NCBI GenBank assembly: GCA_011053245.1
Contig: DRGS01000110.1
Coordinates: forward strand, 12,619 to 76,618
DNA from: Phycisphaerales bacterium
GTDB taxonomy: Bacteria; Planctomycetota; Phycisphaerae; Sedimentisphaerales; Anaerohalosphaeraceae
Reading direction: 5' to 3'
Length of the DNA: 64,000 bases
The first letter of the stretch is position 1, and every line of letters begins with the position of its first letter. The notes below the pieces were generated by a model. That model searched no databases. It was not told the DNA's origin and saw only the letters and a program-made list of their open reading frames with translations. This document shows positions 1-7,266 of this stretch, one piece after another. The position numbers were made by a program, and so were the translations under genes.

Positions 1-650
1 CCGTTTTCGCAGGGGATGGTGAACTGGTGCGAGCCTGAGCCGCCCATTTCGCCTGCTTCTGCTTCGACGATAACGTATTCGATGCCGCATCGCTGGAATA
101 TCCGGCAGTAGGTGTCATACATTAAACGGTAAGTTTCTTCGAGGCTTTCGGGGCCGGTGTGGAAGCTGTATGAATCTTTCATGATGAATTCGCGTGAACG
201 GAGTACGCCGAATCGTGGGCGGAACTCGTCGCGGAACTTAAAGCTCATCTGATAGATGTTGATGGGCAGTTGCTTGTAGGAGTTGATCTCGCCAGCCATG
301 AGGTATGTTACGACCTCTTCGGCGGTCGGAGCCAGAACGTTCTGGCGTCCGTGGCGGTCGGTAAATGTCCCGAGGGTTTCGCCGTAGTCCACGTCGCGAC
401 CGGTTTGCTGCCATAGTTCCATCGGCTGGACGGCGGGCATGAGTATTTCCTGTGCACCGGAGCGGTCCATCTCCTGGCGGACGATGTCCATTATCTTTAG
501 CAGTACGCGCCAGCCGGCGGGCAGGTATGTGTATGTTCCTGAGGCGACTTTCCGCATCAAGCCTGCGCGGAGCATCAACTGGTGGCTGATGACTTCGGCG
601 TCTGCGGGGACCTCCTTTACGGTTGGTATCAACGCTTTACTATATCTCAT
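1..650 (-). CDS. proS: Prolyl-tRNA synthetase, N-terminal part (runs off window)
   Basis: Class II aminoacyl-tRNA synthetase that charges tRNA-Pro in the cytoplasm. About 216 N-terminal residues are visible and the rest lies left of base 1. The protein starts [20 protein letters not shown] and continues through the bacterial ProRS motif-1 region ('[20 protein letters not shown]'), motif 2 ('[19 protein letters not shown]') and 'MKDSYSFH', all typical of bacterial-type ProS. The ATG at 650 has an AGGAG ribosome site about six bases upstream and a good promoter beyond it. The gene is divergent from the HipA-like gene. No frameshift is seen in the visible part. Confidence 0.95.
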   Translation of the reverse strand, partial: MRYSKALIPTVKEVPADAEVISHQLMLRAGLMRKVASGTYTYLPAGWRVLLKIMDIVRQEMDRSGAQEILMPAVQPMELWQQTGRDVDYGETLGTFTDRHGRQNVLAPTAEEVVTYLMAGEINSYKQLPINIYQMSFKFRDEFRPRFGVLRSREFIMKDSYSFHTGPESLEETYRLMYDTYCRIFQRCGIEYVIVEAEAGEMGGSGSHQFTIPCEN

Positions 651-692
651 CGGGACTCCTGTGAAAATTGTTATAAAACCATACGCCCGCAG

Positions 693-721
693 AGTATAGC
701 CGAAGAAGTCAGTTTCTGCAA
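693..721 (-). promoter_or_regulatory. Sigma70-type promoter for proS
   Basis: On the minus strand a TTGCAG -35 box (721-716) and a TATACT -10 box (698-693) are separated by exactly 17 bases. The inferred start point is near 686, giving a leader of about 36 bases before the proS ATG. No T-box-like structure fits in so short a leader. Confidence 0.6.
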
Positions 722-779
722 TATAATAGTCGCCGGGCGTTGAAAATGGGCATAAAAACAAGAATTAAGATAAAACTCC

Positions 780-808
780 TTGATAAATCAGGGATTGTGG
801 GTTAGTAT
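780..808 (+). promoter_or_regulatory. Possible promoter for the HipA-like/HIRAN pair
   Basis: TTGATA (780-785), a 17-base spacer and TAGTAT (803-808) give a plausible sigma70 promoter. It lies about 60 bases upstream of the HipA-like start codon at 872, which has a CGGAG ribosome site. No clear operator palindrome and no hipB-like regulator gene were seen. Confidence 0.45.
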
Positions 809-871
809 TTTGTGGGCCATGTGAAGTTGATGATGGACAGAGCCAACTCCATTTAATTTTCGGAGATATGA

Positions 872-1843
872 ATGTCAGAGGAATTGAGTTTCCATAATAA
901 GCCTATAGTTATCGATGAGTGGCGGAAAGACGAGACCTATGATATTTATACCGTAGGATCCCGTGATAAAGACGCATACTTTTCACCTGAAAAACCTGAA
1001 CATAAATGTATCAAGCCAGATTGGCGTTATTTGTTCAAGTTATCTCGATCCACTCGTACAATTACTTTTTGGTGGCAATTCTGGTGCGAGATAATAGCAT
1101 ACAGGTTTGGCAGTGTTATTGGAGTTAAGGTTCCTCCGGCACATATAGGTTTAAGTAAAAAATATGAACAGGGAGTTGATACTTATGCAGCATTAATAGA
1201 GTGGTTCTATGATGAAAGCAAAGACCTCTATGTTACCGGTGAACGAATCATGGTCGGTCTTATCAAAGATTTCGATACGAAGAGGGGGAAAAAGCATAAT
1301 TTTAAGAAAATCAAAAATTTTTCCAAAGATATCAAAGAAGCATTAAATTGTTGGGCAAGCATATTAACTTTCGATACACTTATTGGAAATACGGACCGCC
1401 ATCAGGAAAACTGGGGATTGGTCCTGAAAAACGCCAAATTGAATCCTAAAGGGAGTAGTGAGATTTGTCTTTCTCCGGCGTTTGATAATGGGACGGCTTT
1501 GTGTTATGAAATTCTTGAACACAAATTTGATTTATATGAAGAAGATAAATTAGAGCGTTACTTAAAAGGGAAAAAAGCTAAACACCACATGAAATGGGAT
1601 TTAGATGTAAACCAGCTTAATTTTTATGAATTCATGAAACTATTTACTATAGATTTGCCCCAAATTAAGCCTATAATAGCCCGGCACTTAAGTTTTACTC
1701 ATGAGCAGGTCGAAGAAGCGTTAGCACCGTTAGTCGATGCTATCTCTGATCCGGTGTATAAATTGACACAGAAACGCTTAGACTTTGTTTTAAAGATGAT
1801 CTTTGAACGCAAGAGGATATTGAAAGAAACATTAGAATTATGA
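872..1843 (+). CDS. HipA-like kinase (HipA C-terminal type, no N-terminal domain)
   Basis: A 323-residue protein with the core motifs of HipA-family kinases. 'GNTDRHQENWG' (about residues 171-181) holds the catalytic Asp, and 'SPAFDNGTALCYE' (about 201-213) holds the metal-binding Asp, comparable to the DFG motif. It lacks the ~100-residue N-terminal HipA coupling domain and is close in length to stand-alone HipA-like kinases such as CtkA. The stop overlaps the next start by four bases (ATGA), so the two are probably translated together. No HipB-type helix-turn-helix gene is adjacent. A role as a toxin or regulatory Ser/Thr kinase is inferred from the family; the target is unknown. Confidence 0.8.
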   Translation: MSEELSFHNKPIVIDEWRKDETYDIYTVGSRDKDAYFSPEKPEHKCIKPDWRYLFKLSRSTRTITFWWQFWCEIIAYRFGSVIGVKVPPAHIGLSKKYEQGVDTYAALIEWFYDESKDLYVTGERIMVGLIKDFDTKRGKKHNFKKIKNFSKDIKEALNCWASILTFDTLIGNTDRHQENWGLVLKNAKLNPKGSSEICLSPAFDNGTALCYEILEHKFDLYEEDKLERYLKGKKAKHHMKWDLDVNQLNFYEFMKLFTIDLPQIKPIIARHLSFTHEQVEEALAPLVDAISDPVYKLTQKRLDFVLKMIFERKRILKETLEL

Positions 1844-2538
1844 GGTATATTGAACATATAGTTGAACCCGACAGGCTATTGCTTTCCTGGCAGAGTCCAA
1901 ATGATCGTCTGAGAAAGTTTGTTGCTGAATTGATACGGACCGGCGACGATGCTAATTTGGTATATCTCAAGGGAAGCGAGGACTTTTCAAAGGCTCAAAA
2001 CTTAGGGTTCAACGAATATCCTGGGTTTGCTGTTGAAAAAGAAGTTCATGAGAACGTTTTGGGTTCTTTTATGAAGCGTCTTCCTCCTCGCAGTCGTGGA
2101 GATTTTGATCGTTTTCTCAAGGCATTAAGGATTAAGCCTGAAGCTAAAGATGAGATTTCCGATTTTGCATTGCTCGGCTACTCAGGAGCGAAACTGCCTG
2201 ATGATGATTACACAATTATTCATCCATTTGGAAATGCTTCACCTCCATTTGAACTGATGTTGCCTGTTGAGGGGTATCGGCATTACCAGGAACAACTGCC
2301 GCTTGCTGGATTATCAGAAAGTATGCAGGCAGTGTTTGAAGCCGATCCGGATAATGAGTTTGATCCCAAGGCAATAAAGATCATTATAAATAATGTGACG
2401 ATAGGTTATGTCTGCCGTGGTCTTACGGGTTCTTTCCATAAATGGATGGACGCGGGACTGGCAATTTCAGCTTACGTTGAGCGCATAAACGGAACGGTAG
2501 AAAGGCCCAAGGTATTTCTGTACGTTTCAATAAAATAG
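1840..2538 (+). CDS. HIRAN-like domain protein, partner of the HipA-like kinase
   Basis: A 232-residue protein in a four-base overlap with the kinase gene. Its last ~80 residues resemble a HIRAN domain: 'EADPDNEFDPKAIKII' is followed by 'TIGYVCRG', the usual pattern of a charged loop plus 'iGYVpr'. HIRAN domains bind DNA ends in HLTF/Rad5-type helicases and occur fused to or beside other domains in bacteria. The N-terminal ~130 residues are not recognised. It may act as the regulatory or antidote subunit, or as a DNA-sensing partner, of the kinase. That is inference from the tight coupling only. Confidence 0.65.
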   Translation: MRYIEHIVEPDRLLLSWQSPNDRLRKFVAELIRTGDDANLVYLKGSEDFSKAQNLGFNEYPGFAVEKEVHENVLGSFMKRLPPRSRGDFDRFLKALRIKPEAKDEISDFALLGYSGAKLPDDDYTIIHPFGNASPPFELMLPVEGYRHYQEQLPLAGLSESMQAVFEADPDNEFDPKAIKIIINNVTIGYVCRGLTGSFHKWMDAGLAISAYVERINGTVERPKVFLYVSIK

Positions 2539-2548
2539 ATGGCCTCTA

Positions 2549-2577
2549 TTGTAACTTCGTCCATCACGCCGTATAAT
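2549..2577 (+). promoter_or_regulatory. Promoter for rarA, probably leaderless
   Basis: TTGTAA (2549-2554), a 17-base spacer and a perfect TATAAT (2572-2577). The expected start point near 2584 falls one or two bases before the rarA ATG at 2586, and no ribosome site is present. The transcript may therefore be leaderless. Confidence 0.65.
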
Positions 2578-2585
2578 GTGGTTAG

Positions 2586-3923
2586 ATGCAGGGGAAAGAT
2601 GAAAATTCGTTGTTTGCTGAGGCCGAGCAGGCTAATATCAGGGCGCATGCTCCGCTTGCTGTGCGTATGCGGCCTCGGACGCTGGATGAGTTTGTGGGAC
2701 AAAGTCATTTCATTGCTCAAGGCAAGCTCCTGCGTCGTATGCTCGATGCCGACCGCCTGATGAGCCTTATCTTCTACGGGCCGCCGGGATCAGGAAAAAC
2801 ATCGCTGGCACGGATAATCGCCAACCAAACGAGGTCGCACATCCACTATCTGTCAGCTCCGGCGGCTTCGGTAAAGGACATTCGTCAGGTAATAGCGATC
2901 GCAACCGACCGGCTTGCCGCAAAATCCGAAAGAACCCTGCTATTTATCGATGAAATTCACCGTTTCAACCGTGCCCAGCAGGATGTTTTGTTAGACGATG
3001 TCGAAAACGGGGTCCTGGTCCTCATCGGTGCAACCACTGAAAATCCATTTTTTTCCATAAATTCGCCGCTTATCAGTCGCAGTACGGTCTTTACGTTTGA
3101 ACCACTTACAGAAGACGATATTTTAGCACTTCTTAACAATGCCCTTGCCGATCGTGAAAGAGGTTTTGGCAAATACGATATTACCACCGACGAAAAGGCC
3201 CTTAAATACTTAGCTGTGATTGCCGACGGGGACGCCAGGCGGGCACTTACGGCTCTTGATGTTGCCGTAATGAGCCAGCTTAAACATGAGGGAAGCGAAA
3301 AAATCACGCTAACGACCGATATTGTTAAAGAATCCGTCCAGCAAAAGTCGATTCAGTATAATAGCGATACGCACTACGACCTGGCCAGCGCGCTACAGAA
3401 GTCCATGCGCGGCTCGGACCCGGATGCGACGGTTTACTGGCTTGGGCGAATGATCGCCGGCGGCGAGGATTTGCGGTTTATAGCACGCCGCATAGCCGTT
3501 TGTGCCGCAGAGGACGTAGGTAACGCGGATCCGATGGCAACGGTGTTGGCCGCTTCTGCGGTCCAGATAGCCGAGTTCGTCGGGCTGCCGGAAGCGCAAT
3601 TGGTACTGGCACAGGCGGCGATATATATCGCGTGTGCACCGAAGTCGAATGCCTCGGCAAAAGCTATCTGGCAGGCGATTGAAGACGTAAAAGCGGGTAA
3701 GACTATACCCGTACCGAAGCATTTGAGAGATGGACATTATAAGGGAGCGAAAAAATTAGGACACGGTGTCGGATACGAATATCCGCACAACAGCCCGACG
3801 GGATATATAAAGCAAGATTATCTCGGTCAGGGCCATGGTAAAAAATACTATCAGCCGAAGGATATAGGCAGGGAAAAAATTATCAGTCAATATTTACAAA
3901 AACTGCACAACCAGCTAAAATAA
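2586..3923 (+). CDS. rarA: Replication-associated recombination protein A (AAA+ ATPase)
   Basis: A 445-residue RarA/MgsA/WRNIP1-family ATPase that acts at stalled replication forks. It carries the N-terminal signature 'APLAVRMRPRTLDEFVGQSH', Walker A 'GPPGSGKT' (about residues 64-71), Walker B 'LLFIDEIHRFN' (about 116-126), sensor 1 'IGATTENPFF', and the tetramerisation C-terminus with 'KSNASAKAIWQAIEDV' and 'PVPKHLRDGHYKGAKKLGHG'. The length is normal for the family. The ATG at 2586 is the first in-frame ATG and sits just after a strong promoter. The next gene, the cyclo-ligase, follows after about 50 bases and may be co-transcribed. Confidence 0.95.
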   Translation: MQGKDENSLFAEAEQANIRAHAPLAVRMRPRTLDEFVGQSHFIAQGKLLRRMLDADRLMSLIFYGPPGSGKTSLARIIANQTRSHIHYLSAPAASVKDIRQVIAIATDRLAAKSERTLLFIDEIHRFNRAQQDVLLDDVENGVLVLIGATTENPFFSINSPLISRSTVFTFEPLTEDDILALLNNALADRERGFGKYDITTDEKALKYLAVIADGDARRALTALDVAVMSQLKHEGSEKITLTTDIVKESVQQKSIQYNSDTHYDLASALQKSMRGSDPDATVYWLGRMIAGGEDLRFIARRIAVCAAEDVGNADPMATVLAASAVQIAEFVGLPEAQLVLAQAAIYIACAPKSNASAKAIWQAIEDVKAGKTIPVPKHLRDGHYKGAKKLGHGVGYEYPHNSPTGYIKQDYLGQGHGKKYYQPKDIGREKIISQYLQKLHNQLK

Positions 3924-3974
3924 TCGTACGCTCCTACGGGCCATACGATTCAGGAATGTTAGAAAGATCCATTT

Positions 3975-4547
3975 ATGGGCAAAGTAGAACTCAGGCGGCA
4001 ACTGCAAGGAACCCTTGCCGGGATACCGGACGAGCAACGCAGCGAGATGAGTAAGAAGATATGTCAAAATCTCATCGCCACGGATCAGTTTCGGCGCGCG
4101 TCTGTCGTAATGTGCTTTTTGTCCCTGCCGACCGAAATAGATACCGCACCGATAATACTCCATGCCTGGCAGCAGGGAAAGATCGTCACCGTGCCCAAAG
4201 TCTCATGGCAGCAGCGCCACATGATCCCGATAGAGATCAACTCACTTGAGATCGGCCTTGCTACGGGTACCTTCGGATTGAAGAACCCAACGGCTGGGAT
4301 CCCGACGCCTTTTGAAGAAATAGACCTCGTTGTCACACCGGGTATCGGCTTCGCAGAAAATGGCGACCGCCTCGGAAGGGGCGGCGGGTACTATGACCGC
4401 TTCTTCACCTCGGACCGTCTAAAAGCTGTAAAATGTGGAATTGCGTTCAGCCAGCAGATACTCGATACAGTACCAACCGAAGCTCACGACCAACAGCTTG
4501 ATCTCATCGTTACCGATAAAGGTGTAACTATTTGCCAACCCGATTGA
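3975..4547 (+). CDS. 5-formyltetrahydrofolate cyclo-ligase
   Basis: A 190-residue protein of the 5-FTHF cyclo-ligase family (YgfA/YqgN/FAU1), which converts 5-formyl-THF to 5,10-methenyl-THF with ATP and recycles a folate dead end. Visible hallmarks are 'SLPTEIDTAPII' and the ATP/substrate motif 'FAENGDRLGRGGGYYDRF' (about residues 126-143). Length and domain content are typical. It lies between rarA and a cell-wall transpeptidase, probably in one transcript. Folate one-carbon supply would also feed the formyltransferases of the pse locus far downstream, but no genetic link is visible. Confidence 0.93.
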   Translation: MGKVELRRQLQGTLAGIPDEQRSEMSKKICQNLIATDQFRRASVVMCFLSLPTEIDTAPIILHAWQQGKIVTVPKVSWQQRHMIPIEINSLEIGLATGTFGLKNPTAGIPTPFEEIDLVVTPGIGFAENGDRLGRGGGYYDRFFTSDRLKAVKCGIAFSQQILDTVPTEAHDQQLDLIVTDKGVTICQPD

Positions 4548-4560
4548 CGGAGTAATAAAC

Positions 4561-5673
4561 TTGGCTCGTAAACGTTATCGATCATTTCGTAACCGCAGAA
4601 GGTTTAGAAGACCTCACAGAATAGGGCCGGCATGGCGGCTTGGTATTCTCGCTCTGGTGATAATAGTCGTAGCCGTTTTCTTTTTTACTAAGAACGGCCC
4701 CGAGACCGCGCCGGCTTCATCTATGTCCGAAGAGATCCCCCTTTTTGAGCCTATCGGTAAGCAGACAAGTAAGCCCAAGCCCGAAGAAAAGACACCCGGA
4801 CAGCGCTACGTTGCGCCCAAGCCGAAACCGATCCCTGCGCCCGTTGCTCCGTCAGTTGCGCCTGCTCCAGGGCCAAAGGAAAACGTCGCAGCGATCAACG
4901 ATATAACCAGCCCGGAAGCTAAGGCGCTTATCGAATCGGCCATCAATGATATAAAAGCCGGCAATATCGTAACCGCACGCGACAAACTGAATAAGACACT
5001 CGTTCCGCCAATGAAACTTAGCCCTAAGCTCTTACCAGTGGTAAAGCAACAATTATCTGCTCTTGCGGATAAATGGTTATTCAGCAGAACACCTTATCCC
5101 GCCGATCCGTTTACCGCGGCCTATAAGGTCCAGTCGGGCGATATGCTCTCGGAGATCGGGAAATCGTACAACATACCCTACGAACTGATCATGAGCATAA
5201 ACGACATTAAACGGCCAGAGGCTCTGGCTGCGGGCAAAACGATAAAAGTTATCAACGGTCCGTTCCATGCCGTAGTGCACCGTTCGACTTTTACACTCGA
5301 TCTTTACATTGGAAAGAATACCTACGTCAAGACCTACCGTGTCGGACTCGGTGAACTTGGCAAAGAGACGCCGACCGGTTTATGGAGTGTAAAAACCAAC
5401 GGTAAACTCATCCGTCCGCCGTGGCCCAATCCTGCTGGTGGCATCGTTTATCCTGACGACTCTGAGTATCCGCTTGGTTCGCGATGGATAGGCCTCAAGG
5501 GGATCGAGGGACAAGCCAAAGGGAGAACAGGCTTTGGAATACACGGGACAAAGGATCCCGATACTATCGGCACACGCTCATCGCAGGGTTGCATCAGACT
5601 CTATAACGGCCAGGTCATCGAGTTGTTTAACCTCATGACGCCGGGCCAGTCAAAAATACGTGTAATGGACTAA
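4561..5673 (+). CDS. Membrane-anchored LysM + L,D-transpeptidase (YkuD)
   Basis: A 370-residue cell-wall enzyme. A basic Arg-rich N-terminus leads into one membrane segment (about residues 27-44), then a Pro/Lys-rich linker, a LysM peptidoglycan-binding domain (about 187-230, 'YKVQSGDMLSEIGKSYNIP') and a C-terminal YkuD domain (about 240-370). The catalytic motif is intact: 'FGIHGT' and 'SSQGCIRL' with the nucleophilic Cys near residue 344. It should make 3-3 cross-links in peptidoglycan or attach proteins to it on the outer face of the inner membrane. The start is TTG, with a GGAG site eight bases upstream. This shows that the organism has peptidoglycan. Confidence 0.92.
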   Translation: MARKRYRSFRNRRRFRRPHRIGPAWRLGILALVIIVVAVFFFTKNGPETAPASSMSEEIPLFEPIGKQTSKPKPEEKTPGQRYVAPKPKPIPAPVAPSVAPAPGPKENVAAINDITSPEAKALIESAINDIKAGNIVTARDKLNKTLVPPMKLSPKLLPVVKQQLSALADKWLFSRTPYPADPFTAAYKVQSGDMLSEIGKSYNIPYELIMSINDIKRPEALAAGKTIKVINGPFHAVVHRSTFTLDLYIGKNTYVKTYRVGLGELGKETPTGLWSVKTNGKLIRPPWPNPAGGIVYPDDSEYPLGSRWIGLKGIEGQAKGRTGFGIHGTKDPDTIGTRSSQGCIRLYNGQVIELFNLMTPGQSKIRVMD

Positions 5674-5736
5674 CGCATAAAAAAAGAATAGTTTGCAGGT
5701 TTAGTTAGCAGCAGGAAAACGGATCGGAGAAAACAA

Positions 5737-6633
5737 GTGGCACAAGGCCGACGCAATATCTCTGTCAAAAGATGGGCATGGGGGCTGTCGATAGTTTTCC
5801 ATGTTTTGCTGCTGGTGACCTTTGCATTTATAAAATTTTCCGCCGGTCCAAAAAACCTTAGCCATCTTTCCGCTCCCGTGACCAACATCAAAACGATCAC
5901 CGCGATTACGAATCTTTCTCCGATAGTTCCGAAACCGAAAGTGAATGAAATATCTCATGAGCCGGACCGGATCATCGCCAATATAATACCGCCGCTTCCG
6001 ACAGTGCCGAAGGTCATGCCGTCTCTTGATCTGGCAGCGTTTGATGAGATACCCCTTGCTGAAGCGTTGGAGTCCGAGACATCGATTGAGGCGTCTGCCA
6101 TTGAGTTCTTCGGACAGAGGACATACTGCCGCAAGGTTTGCTATGTCGTTGATTGTTCCGGTTCGATGCAGGGGATGTTCTCCCGGGTGCGCGACAAGCT
6201 CAAGCGATCTATCCAGAGCCTTCAACCGGATCAGTACTTCTACATCATTTTCTTTCGCGGTGACAGGCTGGTCGAGTCCGGTAGCGGCCGACTCAAACGC
6301 GCAACACCAAGAGCCAAAATGTCCGCCGATAAACTCATAGACTCTGTTCGTCCGGCAGGGAAGACGAACGCTCTCAACGCTCTTATACGCGCAATGCGAA
6401 CGACCGATCCCGCGAAACGTCCGCCGGAGCTGATCTATTTTCTGACAGACGGTTTTGATCTGGAAGCAAGTCAAAATACACAGAATTTTGCCGACGAACT
6501 TGAAAAGGCCAGACGAAAATACGCTCCGGGTACAGCTATCAATACTATTGGGTTCTGGACGCAAACGGCTGACATCGACATTCTCAAAGCAATTGCCAAA
6601 AACTCTAACGGGACATTTATAAATGGATACTGA
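5737..6633 (+). CDS. Membrane-anchored von Willebrand factor A domain protein
   Basis: A 298-residue protein with one N-terminal membrane segment (about residues 13-30), a Pro-rich linker and a C-terminal VWA domain from about residue 130. The metal-ion-dependent adhesion site is intact: 'DCSGSMQG' (DxSxS), a downstream Thr in 'AGKTNALN' and 'LTDGFD'. Such proteins usually mediate protein-protein contacts at the envelope. The start is GTG with a GGAG site. The stop codon TGA is the first three bases of the tRNA-Phe-derived repeat at 6631, so the C-terminal end may have been reshaped by recombination; the ending 'NGTFINGY' still looks natural for a VWA fold. Confidence 0.85.
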   Translation: MAQGRRNISVKRWAWGLSIVFHVLLLVTFAFIKFSAGPKNLSHLSAPVTNIKTITAITNLSPIVPKPKVNEISHEPDRIIANIIPPLPTVPKVMPSLDLAAFDEIPLAEALESETSIEASAIEFFGQRTYCRKVCYVVDCSGSMQGMFSRVRDKLKRSIQSLQPDQYFYIIFFRGDRLVESGSGRLKRATPRAKMSADKLIDSVRPAGKTNALNALIRAMRTTDPAKRPPELIYFLTDGFDLEASQNTQNFADELEKARRKYAPGTAINTIGFWTQTADIDILKAIAKNSNGTFINGY

Positions 6634-6656
6634 ACCGCCGACACACGGATTTTCAG
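6631..6656 (+). repeat. 26-bp copy of the tRNA-Phe anticodon-to-T-loop segment (putative att scar)
   Basis: Bases 6631-6656 match bases 54360-54385 exactly and in the same orientation. The second copy is inside the tRNA-Phe gene and spans from the anticodon loop to the T loop. The bases on both sides differ at once, so this is a sharply bounded repeat and not a decayed whole tRNA gene. A chance match of this length in 64 kb is negligible. The orientation is the one expected for the far end of an element integrated into the tRNA 3' half. However, the tRNA 3' end that should follow on the low-coordinate side is absent, so the identification as att is tentative. Confidence 0.6.
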
Positions 6657-7157
6657 CGGAGAAAGCCTTCCCCTAAAGCTCTTGCAGGCAAGGACTTACA
6701 AACATAAGTTTTTGTGCCTACAACATTAACAAAGACAACAAAAGCCACCTTAAGTCAACAGATACCACATGTCAAGGCAAAAATTATACGGATGGTTATA
6801 AAAATCAAATCACCCACAAAATGCCGTCAAATTGAAGTGCTCTGCTATCCAGATGCAGTAATAACAAAGACTTACAAAGAACCAGCAACCTTCAGCCTAT
6901 CTATCCGAAGATTGGTGGTTAATTGCTATCGACTGTCAACTCCATGCCAGCTAAATTTAGAGAAAATTGATGCTCAGGAGAAATTTTTTCCGGATTTCAC
7001 TCTGGATACATGGGAAATGCTCACAGAAGGCACCTCCTGCCTGTAATAAAGTTATACGCAAAGTTATAAAAATGATTCACATATGTATGGGGTTCAGCAC
7101 GGCGTCACAATTGCCTGTATATAGCCGCTTTTCTGATGTGCAATTGGTAGGTTTTGC
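6657..7157. other. Non-coding gap between VWA gene and ABC exporter
   Basis: About 500 bases with no credible gene on either strand. The only open frame of note (6714-7046 +) has no ribosome site and low-complexity content. The short string 'gacttacaaa' occurs twice (about 6694 and 6869). Apart from the tRNA-derived scar at its left edge and the exporter promoter at its right, nothing is recognised. Confidence 0.5.
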
Positions 7158-7186
7158 TTGACCGGAGTGGGTTGGTGTGGTATTGT
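7158..7186 (+). promoter_or_regulatory. Promoter for the ABC exporter
   Basis: TTGACC (7158-7163), a 17-base spacer and TATTGT (7181-7186). The leader would be about 75 bases. An AAGGTG ribosome site precedes the ATG at 7267. Confidence 0.55.
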
Positions 7187-7266
7187 CTGTGCTAATTCTT
7201 GCATAAATACGGTGAAATCGAAGATTTTTGTGCTTTGACGGATGTTTATTAGAAGGTGTGAACTGA

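Noticed and set aside
439..699. Plus-strand frame inside and beyond proS
   Set aside because: Antisense shadow of the proS N-terminus, which is clearly coding on the minus strand.
6714..7046. A 110-codon plus-strand frame between the VWA gene and the exporter
   Set aside because: No ribosome site, no recognisable family, and composition of non-coding DNA. I also translated the minus strand for an integrase N-terminal half next to the tRNA repeat and met stops.
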